DNA of 45,973 nucleotides, taken from contig JAMXLF010000043.1 in NCBI GenBank assembly GCA_024281055.1, positions 1 to 45,973 on the forward strand, given 5' to 3'. The notes under the pieces are model-generated. The model did not search any database. It was not told where the DNA came from and worked only from the letters and a program-made list of their open reading frames with translations. The position numbers and the translations under genes were made by a program. The stretch is from Geobacteraceae bacterium (GTDB lineage: Bacteria > Desulfobacterota > Desulfuromonadia > Geobacterales > Geobacteraceae). Positions 8,817 to 17,956 of this stretch are shown one piece after another. Within the stretch, counting starts at the first letter, position 1. Every line of letters begins with the position of its first letter.

Positions 8817-10223
8817 ATGAAAAAGGCGATTGTTGTTGGCGGCGGCGTTTCCGGACTGGCCGCGGCCTATCTGCTCCGGGAGAAGGCCCGCGCCAAGGGT
8901 ATGGAACTCGAGGTGCAGCTCCTGGAAAAAGAAGAGCGACTCGGCGGCAAGATCTGGAGCATCAAGGCAGACGGTTATCTCTGCGAATGGGGGCCGAACG
9001 GCTTCCTCGACAACAAGCCGCAGACCCTTGAGCTCTGCAAGAGACTCGGCGCCGACCGGCAGCTGCTGCGGAGCAACGACAACGCCCGCAAGCGCTTCAT
9101 CTACTCGGGCGGCATGCTCCACCAACTGCCGGAGAACGGCCCGTCCTTCCTGAAAAGCAAGCTCATCTCCTGGCCGGGCAAGCTTCGCCTCGCCATGGAA
9201 CCGTTCGCGTCCAAGGCGCCGATGGAGGTGGACGAAACCCTCGCAGCCTTCGGCCGGCGCCGGCTCGGCGAGGAGGCGCTCCGCAAGCTGATCGCCCCCA
9301 TGGTCTCCGGCATCTTCGCCGGCGATCCGGAAACCATGTCCCTCAAGTCCTGCTTTCCCCGCATCGCCGAGTTGGAGGCGGAGTACGGGAGCCTCATCAT
9401 GGCCATGATCAAAATGGCCAAGCAAAAGAAGAAGGAAAAGGCGGCCGGCAAGGCGGTGGCGAGCGCCGCCGGCCCGGGAGGTGTTCTCACCTCGTTTCGC
9501 GACGGCATTCAGACCCTCACCGACATCCTCGCCACTGCCCTCGGCAGCGACGCCATATCGAGCGGCCAGGAGGTAGTCCGGGTCAGCAAGGCAACGAGTT
9601 CGCCCTATCGGGTCACCACCGCAAACGGTGACCTGGAGGCGGACGTCGTCATCCTCGCCACCCCCGCCCATGCCGGCTCCCGGATGGTCCAGGAACTCGA
9701 CCCGTACATCGCGCACGTGCTCGGGGACATCCCTTACTCCTCCATGACCGTCGTCTGCTTCGGCTACGAGCGGCGCCGGATCGCCCATGACCTGAACGGC
9801 TTCGGCTACCTGATCCCGAAGGAGGAGAAAATGAACACCCTCGGAACACTCTGGGATTCGAGCATCTTCGAGAGCCGGGCGCCCCAGGGAAGGGTTCTCC
9901 TCCGCAGCATGCTGGGTGGGGCCTGCTTCCCCGGCTACATCAAGCTCTCCGACATGGACATCACCGACCGGGTACGGGCGGACCTGAAGACCATCATGGG
10001 AATCAAGGACGAGCCGTCCTTCGTCAGGATCTTCCGCCACGAACAGGCGATCCCCCAGTACACCGTGGGACACGGTCACCGGGTCGAAATGCTGGAGGAG
10101 AAACTGCGGCAGTATCCCGGCCTCTTCCTCACCGGCAACTCCTACCGCGGCATCGGTCTCAACGACTGCGTCGCCGCGGCCAACCGCTCCGCCGATGCCG
10201 CGATCCGCCACCTTATGCGTTGA
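8817..10223 (+). CDS. hemG: Protoporphyrinogen oxidase (HemY-type flavoprotein)
   Basis: This enzyme oxidises protoporphyrinogen IX to protoporphyrin IX, the penultimate step of haem synthesis. The 468 residues have an FAD-binding Rossmann motif at the N-terminus (VVGGGVSGLAAAYLL), the PPOX/amine oxidase features ERLGGKIWS and GPNGFLDN, and a C-terminal FAD contact region LTGNSYRGIGLNDCV. A Lys-rich insert (KQKKKEKAAGK, about residue 202) is unusual in look but stays in frame. The start is supported by CAGGAGG upstream. This is the HemY/PPO family, often labelled hemG in databases, not the flavodoxin-like E. coli HemG. Geobacter-type bacteria need much haem for c-type cytochromes. Confidence 0.93.
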   Translation: MKKAIVVGGGVSGLAAAYLLREKARAKGMELEVQLLEKEERLGGKIWSIKADGYLCEWGPNGFLDNKPQTLELCKRLGADRQLLRSNDNARKRFIYSGGMLHQLPENGPSFLKSKLISWPGKLRLAMEPFASKAPMEVDETLAAFGRRRLGEEALRKLIAPMVSGIFAGDPETMSLKSCFPRIAELEAEYGSLIMAMIKMAKQKKKEKAAGKAVASAAGPGGVLTSFRDGIQTLTDILATALGSDAISSGQEVVRVSKATSSPYRVTTANGDLEADVVILATPAHAGSRMVQELDPYIAHVLGDIPYSSMTVVCFGYERRRIAHDLNGFGYLIPKEEKMNTLGTLWDSSIFESRAPQGRVLLRSMLGGACFPGYIKLSDMDITDRVRADLKTIMGIKDEPSFVRIFRHEQAIPQYTVGHGHRVEMLEEKLRQYPGLFLTGNSYRGIGLNDCVAAANRSADAAIRHLMR

Positions 10224-10250
10224 CGAACCGGGACAGGCGCAGCAGATGAA

Positions 10251-10284
10251 TAAAAAGGGCCGCCGGCATGATCGCCAGCGGCCC
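10251..10284 (-). terminator. Intrinsic terminator of the glycine-rich lipoprotein gene
   Basis: Read on the minus strand, GGGCCGC and GCGGCCC form a perfect 7-bp stem followed by a T-run (plus-strand A-run at 10252-10256). It lies just beyond the lipoprotein stop codon and may also end hemG transcripts. Confidence 0.8.
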
Positions 10285-10330
10285 GATGATGGAGGAGGGT
10301 GAGTGCAGACTCCCCCTTTCTCGTGCGTCG

Positions 10331-12556
10331 CTAGATAGCTATGTTGACCCCGTCGATCACGATGGTCCCTTTGCCACCGATAGTGGCGCCACCGCCACCG
10401 ACGGCGGAGAGCGTGCCCAGATTACTGGTCGCAATGGTCTGCGACAAGAGGTTTATCGAACCGCCGTCGCCGCCTTTCACGGTTCCGGCGCCACCGTTTG
10501 CGGAAACAGCGCTGCTGATCGTGCCGCTGACGACAAAAGCGCTGCCGTTCACCGTCTGGTGGCCAGCGGTCATCTGCACACTCCCCCCCTTGCCGCCGGT
10601 GCCGCTGCTGGCGTTACCGCCACTGATCGTGATGAACCCGCTGTTAGTGATATCGATAGCTGCGGAGAGCACGACCCCCTTGGCGCCGTTTCCTCCCTGC
10701 GATGTGCCATCCCCGCCAAGTCCGGTAATCGAGCCGCTGTTGGTTACCTTGCCGTAGCCGGACATGGTCACCGTCCCTGCAGTGCCGCCATTCCCACCTG
10801 CGCCGCCGGAGACATCGATCGCTCCCGAGTTGACCACCACTGTCAGGTTCGGGTCGACGGTGTTGTTAGCTATAGGACTCTGCATGGTAACGATGCCGCC
10901 GGCACCGCCTAGCAGAGAGGCGCCTTTTGCGCTGTCGCCTCCCCGGGCGGTGATCGTCACCTCGTTATAGACGCCGCCGGCCGGCAGGGTGACCCCGTCG
11001 GTAACGGCGGATGCCAGGGAAGCGGCGAACATCCCGCCATCGCCGCCAGTGCCGCCGGCAGTGGGATCAACGAGACTCCCTTTGCCGCCGTTGAGATTGA
11101 TGCCGAAGCCGTAGCCGAAGAACTCGACCGTGGCGCTGCCGGGCAGGGCATTGGGGGAAGCCTTGCTCTTTACAAAAATGGTTCCGCCATTACCGCCACT
11201 GGTGCCAGTGCCGCCGTTCAGGCTGATGGGGCCTGCCACCTTGATTCCCTGGGGTGATGCATTCAGGCCGGTTGCGGGATCGAAGGCCAGCAGGTTGAAA
11301 AGGTTAAGTCCGCCGCCATCGCCGCCGCGGGAACCCGCCCCGCCGCCGTTACCGCCGCTGGCGCCGATGATGGCGACATTCGCCAGCAGAGGCTGGGCGT
11401 GGCTGATCTGGGTGATCGTGCCGCCGTTGCCGCCATTGCCGGCGGCAGCATTGCCGCCGTTCGCCGTTACGGTGCCCTCGACCGCAACCTTGCCGATGGT
11501 ATCGTTCGCATCCGGCACCGTATCGGCCGCCGTGTCGCCGGCAACAAACTGGATGCTCCCGGCAGCGCCTCCGTTCCCGGCGCCCTGGGTGGCGTTTCCG
11601 CCGCTCACATCGACGATGCCGGAGGTACAAAAGCTGCCGGCATCGGCAAACAGGGAGATGACGCCCCCGGTCCCGCCGGCTCCGCCGGCATTATCCCCGC
11701 CACGGGCCGATATCGTGCCGCTCCCGCCCGCCAGGCCATTGGTGGCGTTGAACAGGAGAGTCCTGGCATGCACCACGATGTTACCGGCGCTCCCGCCGTT
11801 CGTGCCGCTGCAATCGATGGTCCCCTGGTTGACGACGACGCCGTTGGTGGTGACGAGCGTCAGGTTACCCCCGTTTGTGGCCGACAGGTCCTTGGCGGCG
11901 GCAGTGACCTTGCCGCCGGCGTTTATCTGCAGCGATCCCGCGGTCAGGGCAAGGTTCGGGGTCGTAGCGGTCGACGGTTGTACCGTACCGTTGATGACTA
12001 CCGCATTGATGAGCGTCACCTGGGTTCCGGTGCCGAAATTGGCGTCGAAGTTCATGGTCGTCCCGGCAGGCACCGTCAGGCCGGTGACCGGATTGTCGGT
12101 TCCGGTGCCGGTTCCCAGATAGAGGTTCGTATCGTTGGCGTGCATGTACAGCACTCCCTGCGCAGCGGTACCGGTAATGACTTTGACGTCAATGACACCG
12201 TTCGTGGCAACCGGATTGATGACCGGGTTGCCGCCGAAATTGTACGAATACGCCGGGACGGTAAAACTCGCGTCAACGGAGCCCCCGGCGTGGATCTTCA
12301 GGTCGCTGCGCGCCGAGCTGTAGGCTATGAATTTTCCTCCGGTACCGCCGATGGAGGCCGGCCCCCCCGAATTCTGGTCCACCTGGCCGCCGCTCAGGTT
12401 GATGGCAAAGGTGCCAACGAGCAGGGCGGTGTTGACCGTGCTGCTCCCTCCGCCACCGCCGCAGGCTGCCAGGGCGCAGGCGGCAGCGAGCACCAGCAGC
12501 ATCTTGATCCGGCGGGCAACGTGCGTGACGCCGCCCGGTTTCCATGTACCTCGCAT
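10331..12556 (-). CDS. Large glycine-rich repetitive lipoprotein (beta-strand repeat type)
   Basis: An exported lipoprotein of about 741 residues. Lipobox LAAC lies at Cys32, followed by a GGGGGSS linker. The rest is built of repeating GG-rich turns alternating with short beta-strand-like stretches (motifs such as GGNGG, GGDGG, GGAGG with TV/IT/VS strands). This resembles right-handed beta-helix or adhesin-like surface proteins and superficially mycobacterial PE_PGRS proteins. I chose ATG 12556, not the upstream frame start at 12610, because GAGGAGG lies nine bases before it. It has its own promoter and terminator, so it is monocistronic. No catalytic motif is seen; a surface or matrix role is inference. 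Codon positions rich in GGC/GGT make the opposite strand look open, but that is a shadow. Confidence 0.82.
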   Translation of the reverse strand: MRGTWKPGGVTHVARRIKMLLVLAAACALAACGGGGGSSTVNTALLVGTFAINLSGGQVDQNSGGPASIGGTGGKFIAYSSARSDLKIHAGGSVDASFTVPAYSYNFGGNPVINPVATNGVIDVKVITGTAAQGVLYMHANDTNLYLGTGTGTDNPVTGLTVPAGTTMNFDANFGTGTQVTLINAVVINGTVQPSTATTPNLALTAGSLQINAGGKVTAAAKDLSATNGGNLTLVTTNGVVVNQGTIDCSGTNGGSAGNIVVHARTLLFNATNGLAGGSGTISARGGDNAGGAGGTGGVISLFADAGSFCTSGIVDVSGGNATQGAGNGGAAGSIQFVAGDTAADTVPDANDTIGKVAVEGTVTANGGNAAAGNGGNGGTITQISHAQPLLANVAIIGASGGNGGGAGSRGGDGGGLNLFNLLAFDPATGLNASPQGIKVAGPISLNGGTGTSGGNGGTIFVKSKASPNALPGSATVEFFGYGFGINLNGGKGSLVDPTAGGTGGDGGMFAASLASAVTDGVTLPAGGVYNEVTITARGGDSAKGASLLGGAGGIVTMQSPIANNTVDPNLTVVVNSGAIDVSGGAGGNGGTAGTVTMSGYGKVTNSGSITGLGGDGTSQGGNGAKGVVLSAAIDITNSGFITISGGNASSGTGGKGGSVQMTAGHQTVNGSAFVVSGTISSAVSANGGAGTVKGGDGGSINLLSQTIATSNLGTLSAVGGGGATIGGKGTIVIDGVNIAI

Positions 12557-12642
12557 ACTGTGTATCCTCCTCGTCACAGGGATTGTATGATCAGCGGAAT
12601 AATCGATCATTCAGCCGAATCGGAGCTGGTAAAACCGAACAA

Positions 12643-12670
12643 ATTCTATCCTGCAAATCGTGCGTGTCAA
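12643..12670 (-). promoter_or_regulatory. Promoter of the glycine-rich lipoprotein gene
   Basis: On the minus strand a perfect TTGACA (12665-12670) and TAGAAT (12643-12648) are separated by 16 bases. It lies downstream of the def stop, giving the lipoprotein gene its own start with a leader of about 80 bases. Confidence 0.65.
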
Positions 12671-12708
12671 CAACGGTCTGTCACGCGGCAGAAGCCCCTG
12701 ACAAAGCG

Positions 12709-13215
12709 TCAACGGTAGTTCTTCCGCCGGAAAAGACCGGTCTTCAGCGAGACGATCCGGTCGAGAAAGAGAACACCATCGAGATGGTCCATCTCGTGCT
12801 GGATCGCCACCGCCTCGAACCCTTCGGCAGCAACCTCGCGGGCATTCCCCGACTCGTCCGTAAAGTGCACCGTGATGGCGGTGGCCCGCTCCACATCGCC
12901 GGTGTAATCGGGGATGCTCATGCACCCCTCGCGCATGACCGCCGCACCCTCACGGGCGACGACCTCCGGGTTCACCATGACGAGAAGGCCGTGGTTGTTC
13001 TCTTTTCCCAGCCTGCTCGCCGAGACGTCTACCACGCAGACCCGCAGCGAGACGCCGATCTGCGGGGCGGCCACGCCCACGGAGCCGGGCCCGGCGTGCA
13101 TGGTGTCGACGAGATCCCGGATCAGGCCGCCTATTTCCGGGTCGATATCGGCAACCGGCCGGCACAGCTTCTTCAGGATCGGGTGAGGGTAGAGAAGTAT
13201 CGTCTGAACGGGCAT
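12709..13215 (-). CDS. def: Peptide deformylase
   Basis: Removes the N-formyl group from nascent proteins; a metalloenzyme at the ribosome exit. All three family motifs are visible in 168 residues: VGVAAPQIG (motif 1, with Ser-Val-Gly where Gly-x-Gly is usual), EGCMS (motif 2, metal-binding Cys) and QHEMDHLDG (motif 3, HExxH metal and catalytic residues). It is last in the minus-strand series after the GcvR-like gene (41 bases apart). The binding site before the ATG is weak (AGGA about ten bases upstream), suggesting reliance on upstream transcription. Confidence 0.95.
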   Translation of the reverse strand: MPVQTILLYPHPILKKLCRPVADIDPEIGGLIRDLVDTMHAGPGSVGVAAPQIGVSLRVCVVDVSASRLGKENNHGLLVMVNPEVVAREGAAVMREGCMSIPDYTGDVERATAITVHFTDESGNAREVAAEGFEAVAIQHEMDHLDGVLFLDRIVSLKTGLFRRKNYR

Positions 13216-13256
13216 CGGTCAATTATCCTGAAACGGGTTCGAATCGCTGCGATGAA

Positions 13257-13823
13257 TCAGAGGGCAACCGGCGTAATGGCGCGGATGGATATCTCCACCT
13301 GCAGCGCCTTCTTGAGATCATCCAGGACCGCGGCGGCGTCCTCGACCGTCATACCGTCGGGGAGGACCGCCTCCAGCATCAGCACGTAGACCGGCTCTTC
13401 CTTCGTGCCGATCAGCCGCGTGTTGAGGTCGGTGATGTTGACCCGCCGGTCCGCCAGTGCCCGCGTCACCCGGTACACGATCCCCGGCCGGTCAGAGCCG
13501 TAGACCGACACCAGGCAGAGCTCCCCCTCTTCCTTGACCGGGCAGATCTCCTCCTCCGCCAGGGGCCGGATGTGGGTGGCAAGCCCGGTCCGGTCGTGAA
13601 GCGTCTTGAATTCGTCATTGAGCCGCGCCTTGCTGAAGGGCTTTTCGTGGGAGACGACGAGGATGATGGCGAAGTCCCCGCCGAGCATGGTGCAGCTGGA
13701 GTCCTCGATGTTGCAGCCGAGGCGGTAGAGGACCTCGGTGATGTCGGCAACGATGCCGGGGCGGTCCTTGCTGATCACGGTCACGGCGAAATGGGCCAGG
13801 TTCTCTTTGCGGCATTCGCTCAC
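13257..13823 (-). CDS. GcvR-like protein with two ACT domains
   Basis: A 188-residue protein with two tandem ACT domains: FAVTVISKDRPGIVADITEVL near the start and LVSVYGSDRPGIVYRVTRAL near residue 105. Both carry the DRPGIV ligand-binding loop. ACT pairs bind small ligands, usually amino acids. E. coli GcvR, of the same layout, restrains GcvA in glycine-cleavage control. There is no DNA-binding domain. The start is GTG, fixed by GAGGAGG. It begins 18 bases after ftsK. Whether it regulates glycine genes here cannot be told. Confidence 0.85.
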   Translation of the reverse strand: MSECRKENLAHFAVTVISKDRPGIVADITEVLYRLGCNIEDSSCTMLGGDFAIILVVSHEKPFSKARLNDEFKTLHDRTGLATHIRPLAEEEICPVKEEGELCLVSVYGSDRPGIVYRVTRALADRRVNITDLNTRLIGTKEEPVYVLMLEAVLPDGMTVEDAAAVLDDLKKALQVEISIRAITPVAL

Positions 13824-13841
13824 GGTACCTCCTCAAAATCC

Positions 13842-16130
13842 CTACAGCTTGTTGATGAACACTTCGCGCGGCTTGCTCGTCCCGTCCGACGGGCCGACGA
13901 TCCCCTCCTGCTCCATCTTCTCGATGATGCGAGCCGCCCGGTTGTAACCAATGCGCAGCCGCCGCTGGATCATGGAGATGGAGGCCTGGCGCGTATCGGC
14001 AACGAGGGCCACCGCGTCGTCGTACCGCTCGTCCACAAGTTCGTCGTCGCCGTCCTCCCCCTTGCCGCCGTCGTCCTTCATCTCCAGGATCGACTTGTCG
14101 TAGACCGGTTTCCCCTGCTTCTTGAGGAACTCCACCACCCGCTGCACCTCGGCGTCGGAGACGAAGGCGCCGTGGGCCCGCTGCAGCTTGGCCGTGCCGG
14201 GAGGAAGGAAGAGCATGTCGCCGGCCCCGAGGAGCGCCTCGGCGCCGTTACAGTCGAGGATGGTCCGGGAATCGGTCTTGGAGGAGACCTGGAAGGAGAT
14301 GCGGGCCGGGAAGTTCGCCTTGATGAGCCCGGTAATGACGTCCACCGACGGCCGCTGGGTGGCAAGGATCAGGTGGATGCCGGCGGCCCGGGCCATCTGG
14401 GCCAGCCGCGCAATCGACTCCTCGATCTCCCGACCCGCCACCATCATCAGGTCGGCGAGCTCGTCGACGATGACCACGATGTAGGGGAGGTGGCCATGTT
14501 CCAACTCCTCGTCCTTCTGGAGGAGAAGCTGAATGGCCGCTTCGTCGTCAGCCGACGGCTCCTCCACCTCGTCGACGATCACCGTTCCCTTGGCGTGCAG
14601 CTCGGCCGCCTCTTTTTCCTCTTTCTCCAGCGCCTTGTTGTAGGAGTCGATGTTGCGCACTCCCTTGTCGGCCATGAGACGGTAGCGCCGTCCCATCTCC
14701 TCCACCGCCCACTTGAGGGCGAGCGCGGCCTTCTTCGGGTTGGTCACCACGGGAAGGAGCAGATGCGGTATTCCCTCGTAGATGGAGAGCTCCAGCATCT
14801 TCGGATCCACCATGATGAGCCGGACATCGTTGGGGGTCGCCGTGTAGAGGAGCGAGAGGATCATCGTGTTGATGGAGACCGATTTGCCGGCCCCGGTGGC
14901 GCCCGCCACGAGGAGATGGGGCATGCGGGCCATGTCGGTCACGAGCGGCAGGCCGGCGATGTCCTTGCCGAGGGCGAGGGGCAGACGGAGCTTGCCGCGG
15001 TGGAAATCCTCGCAGGTGAATATTTCCTTGAGAGCCACCATCTCCCGCACACGGTTGGGGAGCTCGATTCCCACCACCCCCTTCCCGGGGATCGGGGCGA
15101 CGATGCGGATCGAAAGTGCCTGGAGAGCCATGGAGAGGTCGTCGGAGAGGCCGGCGATACGGCTCACCTTGATCCCGGGACCGGGGGCGTACTCGTACAT
15201 GGTGACCACCGGGCCGGGGCAGATCTCCACGACCTCGCCGTCCACCCCGAAGTCCTTGAGCTTCTTCTCCAGGAGCCGGGCGTTGACGGTGAGCCCCTCC
15301 TTGTCAACTTTCTTTTCCGCCACCGGCGGGTCGTCGAGCAGGGAGAGGGGGGGCGTGCGATAGCTCCCGTCGCTCTTGGCGAAATCGAAGGTCTCCTGCA
15401 CCGGCTTCGCCTTTTCCTTTTCCCGTTGCCGCTCCTTGGCCTGCACGGGGGGTGGCGCCGGTGCCGGGACCGGAACCGGCTTGATGACCGGTCCTCCCGC
15501 TTCGGCCGCCTTCGGCTCCTTGGCGAGCGCCTCCCGGTTGAGGGCGCGCCGCTCGCGATGGCGGGTCCACTTCTCTCCCATCGTGGCGAGCCACCAGTCG
15601 GCGAACAGGACGAAGGAGAAGCGGGAGAGGACCATGATGGACGCCGCCAGCATCGGAAGGAGGAGCAGCAGCGCGCCGGGCACGCCGAGCCATCCCTTGA
15701 GGAGCTCCGCGGTCTTGTATCCCATGGCGCCGCCGGTGGGAACCCGCTGGCCGAGGAACTCGGTGAACTCCAGGCTGAAGGCGAAGAGCGCGGAGAGCGA
15801 GACGAGGAGGCCGACGAGAGCGACCCCCTTGTAGTAGCGCCACTTGATCTCCTTGAAGCGCAGAAGCCGGTAGGAGAGGAAGAGGAGGGTGCCGGGGACG
15901 AGGTAGGCGGCGATACCGCACACCTGCAGGAGCAGGTCGGCGAACTGGGCGCCGAGTCTCCCCGCCAGGTTGTGGACCCCGGCCTCGGAGGAGAAGCTGT
16001 TGAAGGAGGCGTCGTCGGCATGGAACGACAGGAGCGCAATGAGGAAAAAGATCCCCCCCGCGCCGAGCGCCATCCCCTTGATCTCTTTGATCAGCTTTTC
16101 TTTTCTGACGACTTGTTCGTCCATGAGCAT
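13842..16130 (-). CDS. ftsK: DNA translocase FtsK
   Basis: A membrane-anchored, septum-located ATPase that pumps DNA and helps resolve chromosome dimers at division. Of 762 residues, about the first 180 hold four hydrophobic segments, then a short Pro/Lys-rich linker (about 190-260). The motor domain follows with Walker [17 protein letters not shown] (about 410), Walker [13 protein letters not shown] and a RecA-like [19 protein letters not shown]. The winged-helix gamma domain ([19 protein letters not shown]) is at the end. The linker is much shorter than in E. coli, as in SpoIIIE-like forms. A GTAGGGG-type hairpin lies directly upstream, and its end is next to the AGGG that serves as binding site. 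The first ATG (16130) or the one two codons later are both possible. Confidence 0.96.
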   Translation of the reverse strand: MLMDEQVVRKEKLIKEIKGMALGAGGIFFLIALLSFHADDASFNSFSSEAGVHNLAGRLGAQFADLLLQVCGIAAYLVPGTLLFLSYRLLRFKEIKWRYYKGVALVGLLVSLSALFAFSLEFTEFLGQRVPTGGAMGYKTAELLKGWLGVPGALLLLLPMLAASIMVLSRFSFVLFADWWLATMGEKWTRHRERRALNREALAKEPKAAEAGGPVIKPVPVPAPAPPPVQAKERQREKEKAKPVQETFDFAKSDGSYRTPPLSLLDDPPVAEKKVDKEGLTVNARLLEKKLKDFGVDGEVVEICPGPVVTMYEYAPGPGIKVSRIAGLSDDLSMALQALSIRIVAPIPGKGVVGIELPNRVREMVALKEIFTCEDFHRGKLRLPLALGKDIAGLPLVTDMARMPHLLVAGATGAGKSVSINTMILSLLYTATPNDVRLIMVDPKMLELSIYEGIPHLLLPVVTNPKKAALALKWAVEEMGRRYRLMADKGVRNIDSYNKALEKEEKEAAELHAKGTVIVDEVEEPSADDEAAIQLLLQKDEELEHGHLPYIVVIVDELADLMMVAGREIEESIARLAQMARAAGIHLILATQRPSVDVITGLIKANFPARISFQVSSKTDSRTILDCNGAEALLGAGDMLFLPPGTAKLQRAHGAFVSDAEVQRVVEFLKKQGKPVYDKSILEMKDDGGKGEDGDDELVDERYDDAVALVADTRQASISMIQRRLRIGYNRAARIIEKMEQEGIVGPSDGTSKPREVFINKL

Positions 16131-16135
16131 ACCCT

Positions 16136-16190
16136 GTAGGGGTGGCCTCGCGTGGCCGCCCTAAGGGCAACCACGCAGGGTTGCCCCTAC
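16136..16190. repeat. GTAGGGG...CCCCTAC palindromic element between rnj and ftsK
   Basis: A 55-bp foldback: two arms of about 27 bases matching at roughly 20 positions, starting GTAGGGG and ending CCCCTAC, with a tiny TA centre. It fills almost the whole rnj-ftsK gap, five bases beyond the rnj stop. The ends match the palindrome inside hsdM (26009-26079), so both may belong to one dispersed repeat class. It could stabilise or process the polycistronic RNA. Confidence 0.75.
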
Positions 16191-16194
16191 ATCG

Positions 16195-17874
16195 TTACAT
16201 TTCAAGTATCAGCGGCAGGATGACCGGCCGCCGCTCGATGGTCTTGTTGAAGAAGCGGCGCAGCACCCGCCGCACCTCCTGTTTCACCTCGCCCCAGTCG
16301 GCAAGGGCCTCGACGTTCCGAAGCGCCAGGGTGTCGAGGACCACCTTCTTTGCCTCGTCCAGATACTCCTGGCTCTCGTCCTCGAATACGAAGCCCCGCG
16401 ACACGATGTCGGGGCCGTAGATGATCTCGCCGCTCGTCTGGTCGATGCCGATGATCACCACCACCATGCCGTCCTGGGAGAGGTGGCGGCGGTCCTTGAG
16501 GACCACGTCCCCCACGTCCCCCACTCCCTTGCCGTCCACGAAGACCCGCCCCGTGTCGGCGGTGTCGACGATCGCCCCTTCACCGTCGCTGAAAAGGACC
16601 ACGTCGCCGTTCACGGCGAGGATGCACCGCTCGGCGGCAATCCCCACCTTCTGCGCCAGCTGGGCGTGTTTGACGAGGTGCCGGTACTCGCCATGCACCG
16701 GGATGAAAAAGCGCGGCCGGACGAGGTTGAGCATCAGCTTCAGCTCCTCCTGGGAGGCGTGCCCCGAGACGTGCACCTCCGACACCTTCTCGTGGAAGAC
16801 CTCTGCCCCCCGCCGGTAGAGGTGGTTGATCAGGTCGGAGATGGTCTTCTCGTTTCCCGGAATGAAGCGGGAGGAGAGGATGACCGTATCCCCCCGCTCC
16901 AGCTTGATCTGTTTGTGGTCGTCCATGGCGATCCGGGTGAGTGCACTCATCGGCTCCCCCTGGGAGCCGGTGGTGATCATGCAGACCTCCTCCTTGGGGA
17001 GCCGCGGCATCTCCTTCAGGTCGATGAGGAGCTCGTCCGGGATCCGCAGGTAGCCCAGCTCCCGGGCGATCTGGACGTTGGCGACCATGGAGCGGCCGTT
17101 CAGCAGGACCTTGCGGCCCACGGCCGCAGCGGCCTCCACCACCTGCTGCACCCGGTGGATGTTGCTGGAGAAGGCCGCCACGATAATGCGGCCGGTGCAG
17201 CCCCAGAAGATATCTTTAAAGGCGTCGCCGACGAGCTTTTCGGAGAGGGTGTACCCTTCCCGCTCCACGTTGGTGGAATCCGCCATGAGCGCCAGTACGC
17301 CCGCCTCGCCGTAACGGGCGAAGCTGACGAGATCGGTGAGTTCCCCGTCCACCGGGGTCTGGTCGAGCTTGAAGTCGCCGGTGTGGATCACCACCCCCTC
17401 CGGGGAACCGATGGCGAGCCCGCAACCGTCGACGATGGAGTGGGCGACTCGGAGGAACTCCACCTCGAACGCCCCCGCCGCCACCTTCTGCCGTGGTTGC
17501 ACCACCCGCAGGTCGGTGCTCCTGTCGAGCTCGTACTCCTTGAGCTTTTCCCGGACAAAGCCGAGGGTGAGGGCCGTGCCATAGACGGGAACGGAAGGGA
17601 GCTGGGGGAGGACGAAGGGGAGCGCGCCGATATGGTCCTCATGACCGTGGGTGAGCATGATCGCCCTGAGCCGGTCGGCCCGCTCCAGGAGGTAGGAGAT
17701 GTCCGGGATGACGAGGTCGATGCCGAGCATGTACGGCTCGGGAAACATGAGGCCGCAGTCGACGGCGATGATGTCGTCGCCGTACTCGAAAAGGGCCATG
17801 TTCAGCCCGATCTCCCCCAGTCCACCGAGGGGGATCACCTTCAGGCCGAAGCTGTCGTTGCGGGATTGTTCCAT
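16195..17874 (-). CDS. rnj: Ribonuclease J
   Basis: A metallo-beta-lactamase/beta-CASP nuclease with 5'-3' exonuclease and endonuclease activity in RNA decay and processing. It is 559 residues long, the usual length. Metal-binding motif LTHGHEDHIGALP is near residue 75, with further motifs HTGDFKLDQ and ADSTNVEREG; beta-CASP region AFSSNIHRVQQ; SGHAS and IPVHGEYRHL; then the C-terminal RNase J domain. The binding site before the ATG is weak. It lies 82 bases after a small TPR-like gene and immediately precedes the palindrome and ftsK. Confidence 0.96.
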   Translation of the reverse strand: MEQSRNDSFGLKVIPLGGLGEIGLNMALFEYGDDIIAVDCGLMFPEPYMLGIDLVIPDISYLLERADRLRAIMLTHGHEDHIGALPFVLPQLPSVPVYGTALTLGFVREKLKEYELDRSTDLRVVQPRQKVAAGAFEVEFLRVAHSIVDGCGLAIGSPEGVVIHTGDFKLDQTPVDGELTDLVSFARYGEAGVLALMADSTNVEREGYTLSEKLVGDAFKDIFWGCTGRIIVAAFSSNIHRVQQVVEAAAAVGRKVLLNGRSMVANVQIARELGYLRIPDELLIDLKEMPRLPKEEVCMITTGSQGEPMSALTRIAMDDHKQIKLERGDTVILSSRFIPGNEKTISDLINHLYRRGAEVFHEKVSEVHVSGHASQEELKLMLNLVRPRFFIPVHGEYRHLVKHAQLAQKVGIAAERCILAVNGDVVLFSDGEGAIVDTADTGRVFVDGKGVGDVGDVVLKDRRHLSQDGMVVVIIGIDQTSGEIIYGPDIVSRGFVFEDESQEYLDEAKKVVLDTLALRNVEALADWGEVKQEVRRVLRRFFNKTIERRPVILPLILEM

Positions 17875-17956
17875 CGGGTCCAGTATCTTTCGTCACACCG
17901 GCAGCTCATCGCGGAAAGCGGGGTCATCGCCTCCCGGTCACGGCACCGCCGGTGTC

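Noticed and set aside
10331-12556. Repeats in the lipoprotein gene as a CRISPR array
   Set aside because: The repeats are irregular, in frame with codons, and have no constant repeat/spacer lengths.
11130-12718. Long plus-strand frames opposite the glycine-rich lipoprotein
   Set aside because: Gly codons GGC/GGT read as Ala/Pro on the other strand. The minus strand has lipobox, binding site, promoter and terminator.
13572-16139. An 855-codon open frame on the plus strand opposite ftsK
   Set aside because: It is a shadow of ftsK caused by high GC third positions. The protein is low-complexity His/Leu/Gly/Asp-rich with no domain, while ftsK has all motifs.
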